From Bacteroidaceae bacterium (lineage in GTDB: Bacteria; Bacteroidota; Bacteroidia; Bacteroidales; Bacteroidaceae), in the NCBI GenBank assembly GCA_024682395.1, contig JAIKZH010000020.1, forward strand, positions 62,001 through 126,000: DNA of 64,000 bases, written 5' to 3'. Each line of letters begins with the position of its first letter. Position 1 is the first letter of the stretch. Under the pieces are notes generated by a model, which ran no database searches, was not told the DNA's origin, and saw only the letters and a list, made by a program, of their open reading frames with translations. Both the position numbers and the translations under genes were made by a program. Of this stretch, positions 9,850-18,407 are shown piece after piece.

Positions 9850-11000
9850 AAGCAAGAGTTATTGCATTATATTTACCTCAGTTTCACCCAATCCCAGAGA
9901 ATGACGAGTGGTGGGGAAAGGGATTTACGGAATGGACTAATGTAGGACGAGCTAAGCCTTTGTTTAGAGGGCATTACCAACCAAAGGTCCCAGCAGATTT
10001 AGGCTATTATGATTTGCGTGTACCAGAAGTTCGTGAACAACAAGCTGCTTTAGCACGTGAAGCCGGAGTAGAAGGATTTTGCTATTATCATTATTGGTTT
10101 GGTAAGGGCAAGCAATTGTTGGAACGTCCGTTTAATGAAGTGGTAGCATCTGGAAAGCCAGATTTCCCATTCTGTATCTGTTGGGCAAATCATACATGGT
10201 CAAATAAAACATGGGAGCAATCTTCTGCACGTGTGAAAACTTCTGTGCTTATGGAACAGTGTTATGAAGGCGTTGATGATTATACTGAGCATTTTTATAC
10301 ATTGTTGAATGCTTTCAAGGATCGTAGATATATGACCGTTGATGGTAAGTTGATTTTTGTCATCTATGATATATTGACATTCTCTGATGTGAAGACATTC
10401 ATGTCTGTTTGGCAAAATCTGGCAAAAGAAAACGGATTGCCAGGATTCTATTTCATAGCGATGATGCCGTCAACATTATCTGCGACAATTGATTCTTCAG
10501 GAAAACAACATAGAGCATTGCCAAATTTGAAAAGTAGTGCGGATTTATATAATTATGCGTTGTCTTTGGGATTTGATGCAGTAAACTCTTTTGGAAAACG
10601 TCGAGGTGAATTGTTAAGTAAGGGAAAATATCTGAATCTAACAGAGGCTGTATTAAATAAGTTTGGGTTAAACAAACATTCAAATTATAACTATTCTAAG
10701 ACTGTAAAGGGATATTTCGCACCAGAGGATAAATGGGAAAATGTATATCCAACCATATTACCTCAGTGGGATAGAACTGCTCGAGTAGGCAATTCGGATG
10801 GTGTATATGTGGGCAGTTCTCCAGATAAGTTTGCTGAGCATGTTCGCCATGCCTTGACTTTTTTGGAAGACAGAGAACCAGAACACAGAATCTTGTTCCT
10901 GAAATCATGGAACGAATGGGCTGAAGGTAATTATATGGAACCCGACTTGAAAGATGGACATGGGTATATAAATGCTCTACGCTCTGTGATAGATGAATGA
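9846..11000 (+). CDS. WbsX-like / GH99-like protein of polysaccharide biosynthesis
   Basis: This 384-residue protein belongs to the WbsX family with a GH99-like (endo-mannanase fold) domain. The N-terminal IALYLPQFHPIPENDEWWG, FTEWTNV and HYQPKVP motifs and the C-terminal LKSWNEWAEGNYMEPD motif are hallmarks. Members occur in many O-antigen and capsule loci and are often annotated as glycosyltransferases, but the biochemical role is not settled: the fold suggests glycan cleavage or transfer. There is no signal peptide, so it should be cytoplasmic. It starts inside the acetyltransferase stop (4-nt overlap). Confidence 0.88.
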   Translation: MKARVIALYLPQFHPIPENDEWWGKGFTEWTNVGRAKPLFRGHYQPKVPADLGYYDLRVPEVREQQAALAREAGVEGFCYYHYWFGKGKQLLERPFNEVVASGKPDFPFCICWANHTWSNKTWEQSSARVKTSVLMEQCYEGVDDYTEHFYTLLNAFKDRRYMTVDGKLIFVIYDILTFSDVKTFMSVWQNLAKENGLPGFYFIAMMPSTLSATIDSSGKQHRALPNLKSSADLYNYALSLGFDAVNSFGKRRGELLSKGKYLNLTEAVLNKFGLNKHSNYNYSKTVKGYFAPEDKWENVYPTILPQWDRTARVGNSDGVYVGSSPDKFAEHVRHALTFLEDREPEHRILFLKSWNEWAEGNYMEPDLKDGHGYINALRSVIDE

Positions 11001-11042
11001 TTATTACTAATTATGAAGTGCTGTATAAAAATAAGATAGATT

Positions 11043-12200
11043 ATGAAGAGAGTTATGCTTGTTTTCGGTACACGTCCAGAAGCAATAAAGATGTGCCCGT
11101 TAGTAAAAGAATTTCAGAAACACCCAAGTGATTTTCAAACGATTGTGTGTGTGACTGGACAGCATAGGGAGATGTTGGATCAAGTATTAAACATATTCAA
11201 TGTAAAACCCGATTATGACTTGAATATAATGAAACAAGGACAAGACCTGACTGATATCACGTCACGTGTGTTGACAGGTATGCGAGATATATTCAAAGAA
11301 ATTAAACCCGATGTTGTGCTTGTTCATGGTGATACAACAACCTCAACAGCTGCAGCTCTTGCTGCATTCTATCAACAAATCCCTGTAGGACATGTTGAGG
11401 CTGGATTAAGAACACATAATATATATTCTCCATGGCCAGAGGAGATGAACCGACAGATAACAGGTAGAATTTCAACATATAATTTCTCTCCAACTCCTTT
11501 ATCTGAAAGTAATCTCAAGAAAGAATCAGCGCAAGGTGAGATTTATGTGACAGGAAATACTGTTATCGATGCATTGCATTTGGTGGTGGATAAATTGCAA
11601 AACGACGAAAAACTTGCAAAAGAACAGATAAACATCTTAGCAAAATCAGGATATGATATGTCACGTCTTGCCGATGGACGAAAATTGGTTTTGATAACAG
11701 GTCATAGACGTGAAAATTTTGGTGAAGGATTTATCAATATCGTTAATGCAATAAAAGATTTGACACAGAAATATCCTGATGTCGATTTTGTTTATCCGAT
11801 GCATCTTAACCCAAATGTACGTAAACCAATTCATGAGATTTTTGGTGATGATTTAAGTAATCTTGGTAATATGTTTTTCATAGAACCATTACAATATCTT
11901 GAGTTTGTATATTTGATGAATCACTCTACGTTGGTGTTGACAGACTCTGGAGGTATTCAGGAAGAAGCACCAGGTTTAGGAAAGCCCGTCCTTGTAATGC
12001 GTGACACCACAGAGCGTCCAGAAGCTTTGGATAGTGGAACCGTACATCTTGTTGGTACTAATCGCAAACTAATTGTTGACGAAGTAAGTACATTGCTTGA
12101 AGATAAATCTGCTTATGAAAAGATGAGTAAAGCAGTTAATCCATATGGCGACGGATTGGCATGTAAACGTATTGTTGAGATATTACATAATAATTTATAA
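11043..12200 (+). CDS. wecB: UDP-N-acetylglucosamine 2-epimerase (non-hydrolysing)
   Basis: WecB interconverts UDP-GlcNAc and UDP-ManNAc. The 385-residue protein is full length and has GTRPEAIK (9-16), HGDTTT (95-100), HVEAGLRT (117-124, with the conserved Glu), PEEMNRQ (132-138), GHRREN (220-225) and the C-terminal UDP-binding TDSGGIQEE string. No UDP-ManNAc dehydrogenase (WecC) accompanies it in the window, so either ManNAc itself enters the polymer or the dehydrogenase lies elsewhere. It is separated from the WbsX-like gene by 42 nt and belongs to the same strand and probable operon. Confidence 0.95.
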   Translation: MKRVMLVFGTRPEAIKMCPLVKEFQKHPSDFQTIVCVTGQHREMLDQVLNIFNVKPDYDLNIMKQGQDLTDITSRVLTGMRDIFKEIKPDVVLVHGDTTTSTAAALAAFYQQIPVGHVEAGLRTHNIYSPWPEEMNRQITGRISTYNFSPTPLSESNLKKESAQGEIYVTGNTVIDALHLVVDKLQNDEKLAKEQINILAKSGYDMSRLADGRKLVLITGHRRENFGEGFINIVNAIKDLTQKYPDVDFVYPMHLNPNVRKPIHEIFGDDLSNLGNMFFIEPLQYLEFVYLMNHSTLVLTDSGGIQEEAPGLGKPVLVMRDTTERPEALDSGTVHLVGTNRKLIVDEVSTLLEDKSAYEKMSKAVNPYGDGLACKRIVEILHNNL

Positions 12201-12281
12201 AGAATAACGTTATATAAGCATAATGTTCCTTCCATCGTTGAGATTAATGGTGGACGATTAAATCATAATAAGATTGTTTTC

Positions 12282-13388
12282 ATGATAGATAATATTAAAA
12301 AGATCGTTTTGGTGGATGAGAGTGTTCCTATTAATACCAGAAACACTAAGATATTGGATTCCTTGGCATTAAGTTTTCCCAATGCCGAGATTCATGTCAT
12401 TTCGTGGGATCGCGAGAATAAATATCAGGAAGATTCATCAGACAAGCATTATCACTTATTTAAGCGTCCAGCAAAATACGGAAATAAGGTTCATAAATTA
12501 TTAGGATTATTCGATTATAGAAAATTCTGTTGCGCTGAAATAAAGGATATTAATCCCGATATTATCATAGCTTCGCATTGGAATAATTTGCTGATGCTTC
12601 CATCGTTACGCAAGAACCAGATGCTTATTTACGAAAATCTTGATGCACCTACAGGACCATTACTCGGTCGTAAATTCTTGAATCTCATAGAACATTATTA
12701 TATGAATAAAGCCGCATTGACTATTCATGCCTCTCGTTTCTATACTCAGATTTATCCTAAGAAATATCCACAATTGGTGTTGGAAAATAAACCAACCATT
12801 CAGACACAAAGTGTAGATTATTCTCCTCAACTACCCTTACGTGTTGTTTTTCTTGGTAACATAAGATATGTCAACATATTAAAAAATCTTGCAGATGCCG
12901 TTCGGGATGATAATCGTTTTCAGCTATACTATCATGGGTATGGTCCAGATTATGAAACGTTGAAGAAATATACTCAATCATTAAATAATATTCATTGTAC
13001 AGGTGAATATAAGTATGAAGATATAGGACAGTTGTATGGAGATTCGGATGTGATTTGGGCAGCATATCCAAATAAGGACTTCAATGTGAAGTATGCTATT
13101 TCAAATAAATTTCATGAATCTATCTCATATACAATTCCTGCAGTCTATTCTGATCAGACTATGCTGGGGGATTATGTAGATGCTAATAAGATTGGTTTTA
13201 AGGTAAATCCTTATTCCGTTGAGGCTATTAAAGATTTATTGAATGGATTCGTGAGTGATAAGACTCGCTTGAGTAGTGTTCATGATAATTTGGTGGAGTT
13301 CAAACGTCATGAAACGACATGGAACGAAGATTTTAAGAAATTAGAATCTGCAATCCTACAATTTTTCGAAAAAACAAATAATTATTGA
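12282..13388 (+). CDS. Glycosyltransferase, GT4-like (GT-B fold)
   Basis: This 368-residue probable GT-B glycosyltransferase has an N-terminal half containing IIIASHWNNLL and YENLDAP, and a C-terminal half with the nucleotide-sugar domain: LRVVFLGNIRY (about 188-198), YHGYGPDYETLK, IHCTGEYKYEDIGQLY and a late SNKFHESISYTIPAV region where GT4 enzymes hold their EX7E-type motif. That motif is weak here, so the family assignment is moderate. It lacks a signal peptide and should act on the cytoplasmic face. It is the last gene before an internal promoter; an AT-only inverted repeat follows at 13393-13419. Confidence 0.75.
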   Translation: MIDNIKKIVLVDESVPINTRNTKILDSLALSFPNAEIHVISWDRENKYQEDSSDKHYHLFKRPAKYGNKVHKLLGLFDYRKFCCAEIKDINPDIIIASHWNNLLMLPSLRKNQMLIYENLDAPTGPLLGRKFLNLIEHYYMNKAALTIHASRFYTQIYPKKYPQLVLENKPTIQTQSVDYSPQLPLRVVFLGNIRYVNILKNLADAVRDDNRFQLYYHGYGPDYETLKKYTQSLNNIHCTGEYKYEDIGQLYGDSDVIWAAYPNKDFNVKYAISNKFHESISYTIPAVYSDQTMLGDYVDANKIGFKVNPYSVEAIKDLLNGFVSDKTRLSSVHDNLVEFKRHETTWNEDFKKLESAILQFFEKTNNY

Positions 13389-13459
13389 AAAGTTAAAAAA
13401 TCTTACATTTATTTTTTAATTTCTGATAATTACATCAAGAAAAGTGATAATTTTTTATT

Positions 13460-13467
13460 ACTTTTGT
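13460..13467 (+). promoter_or_regulatory. Probable promoter (-7 element) of the GT2 gene
   Basis: TACTTTTG fits TAnnTTTG and sits 30 nt before the ATG at 13498. No clear TTTG lies 19-21 bp upstream, so the -33 element is weak or absent. The AT-only inverted repeat at 13393-13419 just upstream may partly terminate the preceding transcript. Confidence 0.5.
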
Positions 13468-13497
13468 ACGCAAATAAATTAAATAATCATAAAGATT

Positions 13498-14247
13498 ATG
13501 CCATTAGTATCAATTATAACTCCATGCTATAATTCTGGTGAGTATTTGCCAGTGGTTATAGATTCAGTCATTGCTCAAACGTTCAATGACTGGGAGATGA
13601 TTATAGTTGATGATGGCTCAACCGACAATAGCCGACAAGTTATAGAGGATTATATAGCGAAAGACTCAAGAATCCGTTATTATCGATTAGAGAAATCTTC
13701 GGGCTCACCTGCCAAACCACGAAATATGGCTATAGATTATGCAAAAGGCAAATATATAGCATTCTTGGATAGTGATGATGTTTGGTTGGCTGATAAATTA
13801 CAATGTCAGGTAGATTTTGCCGAGAAGAACAATTATCATATGGTTTTCTCATATTACGAGAAAATATCTCCTTCGGGCGAAAGAAAAAATAGGGTTGTTA
13901 AATCTTCTGCTTCTTACAATTATAATCAATTGCTAAAATCTAATAGTATTCCATGGTTAACTTTATTGATAACTAAAGAAGCGATTGGCAATGATCGATT
14001 CTTGAATACAGATGTTGAAGATTATATCTTTTTGCTTACAATTCTGAAAAAAGGCTACATAGCACATAATACCCAGAAACTTCATGCACTTTATAGAGAG
14101 TCTAAAAGTTCTCGTTCGGGTAATAAATTCCAAACAGCAAGGTTTCAATGGAATATCTATAGAAAATATCTACATTTAGGCTTTTTTACATCATTATATT
14201 ATTTTGCCCATTATGCTTTTTATGGTCTTAAAAAATATATGATATAA
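13498..14247 (+). CDS. Family 2 glycosyltransferase
   Basis: This 249-residue GT-A glycosyltransferase has the nucleotide-sugar motif VDDGSTD at 37-43, the conserved PRNMAID segment near 74-80 and the metal-binding LDSDDVW at 90-96. The C-terminal 60 residues end in aromatic helices (FTSLYYFAHYAFYGLKKY) that could associate with the membrane. It probably adds one sugar to the lipid-linked repeat unit. It appears to have its own promoter and is followed by a bidirectional terminator, so it closes the polysaccharide locus. Donor and acceptor cannot be inferred. Confidence 0.9.
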   Translation: MPLVSIITPCYNSGEYLPVVIDSVIAQTFNDWEMIIVDDGSTDNSRQVIEDYIAKDSRIRYYRLEKSSGSPAKPRNMAIDYAKGKYIAFLDSDDVWLADKLQCQVDFAEKNNYHMVFSYYEKISPSGERKNRVVKSSASYNYNQLLKSNSIPWLTLLITKEAIGNDRFLNTDVEDYIFLLTILKKGYIAHNTQKLHALYRESKSSRSGNKFQTARFQWNIYRKYLHLGFFTSLYYFAHYAFYGLKKYMI

Positions 14248-14268
14248 AATAATAACCCTTTAATAATA

Positions 14269-14303
14269 AGAATCACAATCCGTCGCATTCGAACTGTGAT
14301 TCT
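14269..14303. terminator. Bidirectional terminator
   Basis: A perfect 9-bp stem (AGAATCACA with TGTGATTCT) and a 17-nt loop is followed by TTTATT on the plus strand, and by TTATTATT on the minus strand. It lies between the converging GT2 and lipoprotein genes and should end both transcripts. Confidence 0.75.
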
Positions 14304-14358
14304 TTTATTCGTCTTTATCAAGTCTTAATTGATGTACATATTTGTGTAAGCGAAGGAA

Positions 14359-14796
14359 TTAGTATTTTCTAAAAGATAATGTGTTTTCATCATTCTGAAG
14401 TATCATTTCAGATGATGTCAGTTTTGTTATTTTGAATTTACCATCATTTGTAACTCCAAATTGAGCTAATGCTTCTGTTGTTGAGGGAATATCGTTGTTT
14501 GCGGTATTTTGGAACACCTGTCCGAGAATCAGATTATCGTCAGTATATTCGAAATATGCAAAATAAGGCGATTGTCCATTTTTACAATCTCTGAATTGGA
14601 TGAGCTCCAATTTTATGGTATAGAACAGCAAGTCATGTTTATCGGCAACGACTCTCCCTGTGCTGTTTTGCATCCATTCGGTTAGTTGCCAATTTCCATC
14701 AAGTTTGCCGTTCTTATCAAGTTTGTCGCAACTCAGTAGGGTGAACAACACTATGAGAAAATATACTGATGTTTCTATGTTTTTTCTGATATTCAT
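14359..14796 (-). CDS. Lipocalin-like lipoprotein, function unknown
   Basis: This 145-residue predicted lipoprotein has a signal sequence with a lipobox ending at Cys23 (TLLSC). The mature part begins DKLDKNGKLDGNWQLTEW, the start seen in small lipocalin-like beta-barrel lipoproteins of Bacteroidales, and ends with alternating strands (KFKITKLTSSEMIL, TLSFRKY). No catalytic motif is visible. It starts only 2 nt after the Wzi stop, so it is translated from the same message and may assist capsule assembly at the outer membrane; that link is inferred from position only. Confidence 0.75.
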   Translation of the reverse strand: MNIRKNIETSVYFLIVLFTLLSCDKLDKNGKLDGNWQLTEWMQNSTGRVVADKHDLLFYTIKLELIQFRDCKNGQSPYFAYFEYTDDNLILGQVFQNTANNDIPSTTEALAQFGVTNDGKFKITKLTSSEMILQNDENTLSFRKY

Positions 14797-14798
14797 TG

Positions 14799-16304
14799 CT
14801 AAAATAGTTTTCCTGTTTTACGAATTGTGATAGAACATCCTGTACTGTTATTCAGAAGATGTCCTTGATTATAACCATAACATAAAGATCCTGACCATCC
14901 TTTTAGTATGCGTGGCTTGTAGGATACTTCTGCCATGAAATAATCTTGACTTACTGGGTCAATGAGAGGGTAGTCGTATGTGCCCAATGATTTCATCTTA
15001 GAATACAAGATTTTGTAATGAAATTCATCAGATGGATCACCAGAGATTCCAAAATGTAGTGCGCTTATTCTGTTGTGTAAGCACGAAATCTGTCCGTTGG
15101 CATTGTATATAGGTGATAATAATAATGGATTTCCTATGTTTTGTCCCCAATGTTGCCATGCTCCATACACATGGTTGTTGTAGTAATTATCTTTTCCACT
15201 GATTTGTATAGGCAGAATATCGTTTTCGTCATGATACAAGCCTCCGGTTTGGTCCTTTGTATATACATATTCCGCTAATACGTTGCTGACAAAATGGTTT
15301 TGAGGTAATTGGGCTTCAATACCCCATAACATGTCTTTCCAACCATATTGTACAAACATCTGACTGTGGTCTTCGAAGAAATGTTGTGCATAAGCTTTTA
15401 TGTTCCATTTTGGTGCTTTGTAGTTTAACTCGAAGTACCAGTTACCAGTTTGGTTTCCTGCAACGTTATTATAATCACCATCGTTAACGTCTTTTCCTCC
15501 TGGGATGAATGCGTCCCAAAAACTCTTTATTCCGTTTCCCAAATCAACTCCATTAAGTTGGGTCATGTCATCGTCTCTTTCAGTAAGATTATATCCTTTT
15601 CCTCCAAACTGACATGCCATTTGTAGTCCGAAAGTGAAGGAAAGAGGGAAAAACTCTTCATTTCCAACTCTTAAAAAGCCCGACTTGCTGTGAAAGAACG
15701 AATTCTTTGTATAGATGCTGTTTTCGGCAGCAAAGTCTTTTTGCCAACCATTATCGGTATAGATGCCATAAGCAATATGTCCTTTTATTGCCAACCAGTT
15801 TCCTGTGAAATACAGATTCCAGAATTCAGGCATTTCCAATCTCACTTGTGGTATCGGACGGAAATTATTTGAAATTGTCATACCTCCCGAACTGAGTTCG
15901 CTGTTAAGCATCTCTTGTGGTATTTCTTTAGCCCCGACTGTAATTCTAAAGTTCTTGTATTGAACGTCTCCGTATGCTTGTTGGATAATGAACTTTGACG
16001 TATGTTTAATAGGAACTACAAGATCTAAGCCATAACCATATCGCCAGTTGAGTAACGAATCAGTTTCTAATGAACGAGCAAATCCAGCCCGTAAATATCC
16101 TGAATTAGGTTCAATTGACGATAAACCATGTTTGTTGGATGAAAACCAAAGAGGTGCCTGATCACCATCGGTGAATATGGCATTAGTTTCAACAGAGTAG
16201 TATGTGTTGTCTGTTAGTCCATCAATTTGTGCATTTGTTATTACTGGAGTCAGTAATGATATGCAAGTGATGATATGGCGGATATAGTTGTTTTTATACT
16301 TCAC
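14799..16304 (-). CDS. Capsule assembly protein, Wzi family
   Basis: This 501-residue outer-membrane protein has a cleavable signal peptide (ending near TNAQ, residue 26) and a long run of amphipathic beta strands ending in an aromatic Phe, as in outer-membrane barrels. The N-terminal YYSVETNAIFTDGDQAPLWF and SSNKHG strings are diagnostic of the Bacteroidetes capsule assembly Wzi family. In E. coli, Wzi is a lectin that anchors group 1 capsule at the surface. The gene lies next to the polysaccharide locus but on the opposite strand, in an operon behind mltG (29-nt gap). Confidence 0.88.
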   Translation of the reverse strand: MKYKNNYIRHIITCISLLTPVITNAQIDGLTDNTYYSVETNAIFTDGDQAPLWFSSNKHGLSSIEPNSGYLRAGFARSLETDSLLNWRYGYGLDLVVPIKHTSKFIIQQAYGDVQYKNFRITVGAKEIPQEMLNSELSSGGMTISNNFRPIPQVRLEMPEFWNLYFTGNWLAIKGHIAYGIYTDNGWQKDFAAENSIYTKNSFFHSKSGFLRVGNEEFFPLSFTFGLQMACQFGGKGYNLTERDDDMTQLNGVDLGNGIKSFWDAFIPGGKDVNDGDYNNVAGNQTGNWYFELNYKAPKWNIKAYAQHFFEDHSQMFVQYGWKDMLWGIEAQLPQNHFVSNVLAEYVYTKDQTGGLYHDENDILPIQISGKDNYYNNHVYGAWQHWGQNIGNPLLLSPIYNANGQISCLHNRISALHFGISGDPSDEFHYKILYSKMKSLGTYDYPLIDPVSQDYFMAEVSYKPRILKGWSGSLCYGYNQGHLLNNSTGCSITIRKTGKLF

Positions 16305-16333
16305 TTTGTTGTTTTTGAATTATAAATCATGTG

Positions 16334-17356
16334 TTATTTGATTCCACGTTCATTTAATGCTTGTACATATCTGCGTGCGTTAGCATAATGTTCAGCCAAA
16401 CTAACTGCATAGTTGTGAGTTCCTGAGAAATCTTCTTTGGCACACATATACAGATAGTCGTTATGCTCATAGTTGAGAACAGCATCAAGACCTGCAATAG
16501 ATGGGATTCTGATTGGGCCTGGTGGCAATCCATGAACCTTGTATGTGTTGTATGGCGACTCAACTTGAAGATGTTTGTTTAGAACTCTTCTTATAGTGAA
16601 ATCGCCTACAGCGTATATTACGGTAGGATCGCTCTGCAACAAAATATTTTTATGCAGTCTGTTCATATATAATCCGGCGATTCTGTTTTTCTCTCCGTTG
16701 TTTGCAGTTTCGCTATCAACAATGCTTGCAAGAGTACTTACCTCAAGTTCTGTAAGGCCAATTTTCTTTGCCAATGCCTTGCGATTATTATTCCAGAAAG
16801 CATTATGCTCTTTCACCATTCTTGCAATCAAGTCTTCTGCAGATATCTCCCAATATACCTCATATGTGTTTGGAATAAATAGTGAAGGAATGGATGTGTG
16901 GGTGTATCCGATACTCTTGAGATACTCATCAGATTCGAGTAATGATATTATCTCAGCAGAATCAACCATAAGTTCGTTAGAAAGTCTTGATGCCATGATT
17001 TGAATTGTTCTCACTGACGGAACAACCAATTGGATAGGCTCAGAATTATGATTTCTTATGTTTCGGAATAATTCAAGTGTGTTAATATCAGATGATACTC
17101 TGTAACGTCCAGGGCGAATTGTGTTGCTTTGTTTATTACGGCTGGAAAGAAATTTAAATCCTTCTTCAGAAAAGTCCGCTCCAGTATTTTTTATTTTAGT
17201 TATAACAGAGTCTGCGTTATCATCTTTGTCGATATATATGTATTCAGTTTCTGCTATATTGATATTTGATAGGAAAAGATTATATGAGATTATTCCAATA
17301 ATAAGTATTATCAAACATATAATAGCAATTATCCCTGTAGTGATTTTTCTCTTCAT
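16334..17356 (-). CDS. mltG: Endolytic murein transglycosylase MltG
   Basis: MltG cleaves nascent peptidoglycan and is thought to end glycan strand synthesis. The 340-residue protein has one N-terminal membrane helix (about 7-29), a LysM-like region, and the YceG catalytic domain with ASIVDSET (210-217; Glu216 is the expected catalytic acid) and QSDPTVIYA (241-249). A PGPIRIPS segment and the GTHNYAVSLAEH C-terminus complete the family signature. It lies 13 nt after the nucleoside phosphorylase and 29 nt before wzi on the same strand, an interesting association of murein and capsule functions. Confidence 0.93.
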   Translation of the reverse strand: MKRKITTGIIAIICLIILIIGIISYNLFLSNINIAETEYIYIDKDDNADSVITKIKNTGADFSEEGFKFLSSRNKQSNTIRPGRYRVSSDINTLELFRNIRNHNSEPIQLVVPSVRTIQIMASRLSNELMVDSAEIISLLESDEYLKSIGYTHTSIPSLFIPNTYEVYWEISAEDLIARMVKEHNAFWNNNRKALAKKIGLTELEVSTLASIVDSETANNGEKNRIAGLYMNRLHKNILLQSDPTVIYAVGDFTIRRVLNKHLQVESPYNTYKVHGLPPGPIRIPSIAGLDAVLNYEHNDYLYMCAKEDFSGTHNYAVSLAEHYANARRYVQALNERGIK

Positions 17357-17369
17357 TCTTTAATTTGTT

Positions 17370-18248
17370 TTAAATTCTGTCTAATACTATTTCTATTAAA
17401 TCATCAATTCTGTCTTTATATTCAGTATCAGTATCTTTAGCTATTCGATTTGCTACAACCATACACACTGTCATTGCTTTGTGACCGAGTAGTGCAGAAA
17501 GACCAGCTAAAGCAGCCGATTCCATTTCAAAATTAGTTATTTTGTAGCCATTCCAATTGAATGAACATATTTTTTCATTCCGTTTAGGGTCAGACAAAGG
17601 TATGCGTAGTTCTCGTCCTTGTGGACCATAAAAACCACCACAAGAGATTGTAACGCCCTTAATCATTCCTAATTCAGGTTCGTAGATTCTATTTAATAAG
17701 TCTTTATCGTTGTCCACCACATATGGCGATGGCAGATTGTGATAATCCCAGTTGAGGTGTTGTGTGAAATATTTTTCAAATTCCAAGTCACAAATCTTCT
17801 CTCGTCCAGCATAGTAGTTGATAAGTCCTTCAATGCCTATAGATTTCTCCGAACAGATAAATGTGCCCGCAGGTGTGTTTTCTTGCAAACCTCCACATGT
17901 TCCGATTCGAACCATTTCGAGAGAGGTAAGATGCTCTTTTTCAGTACGTGTGGCGAAATCGATATTTTTTAGTGCATCAAGTTCGTTTACCACTATATCG
18001 ATATTGTCGCATCCAATACCATGTGAAATGGCTGTTATTCTTTTCCCCTTATATGTACCAGTTATGGTATGAAATTCTCTGCTCTGAACATCGCATTCCT
18101 TTGATTCAAAGTGAGATGCGATAAGAGATACTCTGTCAGGATCACCACACATAACAATTTTATCAGCCAGTTGCTCTGGAGTAATGTGCAAATGGAATGA
18201 ACTATTATCGGGGTTGATTATTAATTCAGATTGTGCAAATGATTTCAT
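17370..18248 (-). CDS. Nucleoside phosphorylase (uridine phosphorylase-like)
   Basis: This 292-residue member of the NP-I nucleoside phosphorylase family has the phosphate/ribose-binding CGDPDRV segment (about 34-40), ISHGIGCDN (about 74-82), a RIGTCGGLQ segment and the nucleoside-binding NFEMESAAL near residue 239. These resemble uridine phosphorylase, which splits uridine to uracil and ribose-1-phosphate, although substrate specificity within NP-I is hard to read. It is the first gene of the mltG-wzi operon and has a good -7 element about 55 nt upstream. Confidence 0.85.
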   Translation of the reverse strand: MKSFAQSELIINPDNSSFHLHITPEQLADKIVMCGDPDRVSLIASHFESKECDVQSREFHTITGTYKGKRITAISHGIGCDNIDIVVNELDALKNIDFATRTEKEHLTSLEMVRIGTCGGLQENTPAGTFICSEKSIGIEGLINYYAGREKICDLEFEKYFTQHLNWDYHNLPSPYVVDNDKDLLNRIYEPELGMIKGVTISCGGFYGPQGRELRIPLSDPKRNEKICSFNWNGYKITNFEMESAALAGLSALLGHKAMTVCMVVANRIAKDTDTEYKDRIDDLIEIVLDRI

Positions 18249-18300
18249 GACCTTTAATTGTTATTTAGGTATATTCAGTGTGTACACACACTATTCTGTG

Positions 18301-18308
18301 CAAAGATA
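18301..18308 (-). promoter_or_regulatory. Promoter (-7 element) of the phosphorylase-mltG-wzi operon
   Basis: On the minus strand this reads TATCTTTG followed by CAC, a perfect TAnnTTTG element 53 nt before the start codon at 18248. No clear -33 TTTG is found at the expected distance. Confidence 0.6.
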
Positions 18309-18347
18309 ATAATATTTTATGAAATAAGTCGGTTTACATAAATAAAA

Positions 18348-18380
18348 AAGAGGACAACCGATTTGTATGGTTATCCTCTT
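18348..18380 (-). terminator. Rho-independent terminator of the AICAR transformylase-serS-Nfn operon
   Basis: Read on the minus strand, AAGAGGATAACC pairs with GGTTGTCCTCTT across a 9-nt loop (one G-U pair) and is followed by a T-rich tract. It lies 28 nt after the stop of the flavoprotein gene. Confidence 0.85.
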
Positions 18381-18407
18381 ATTGTGAATTTTGGAATAAT
18401 CAGAAGA

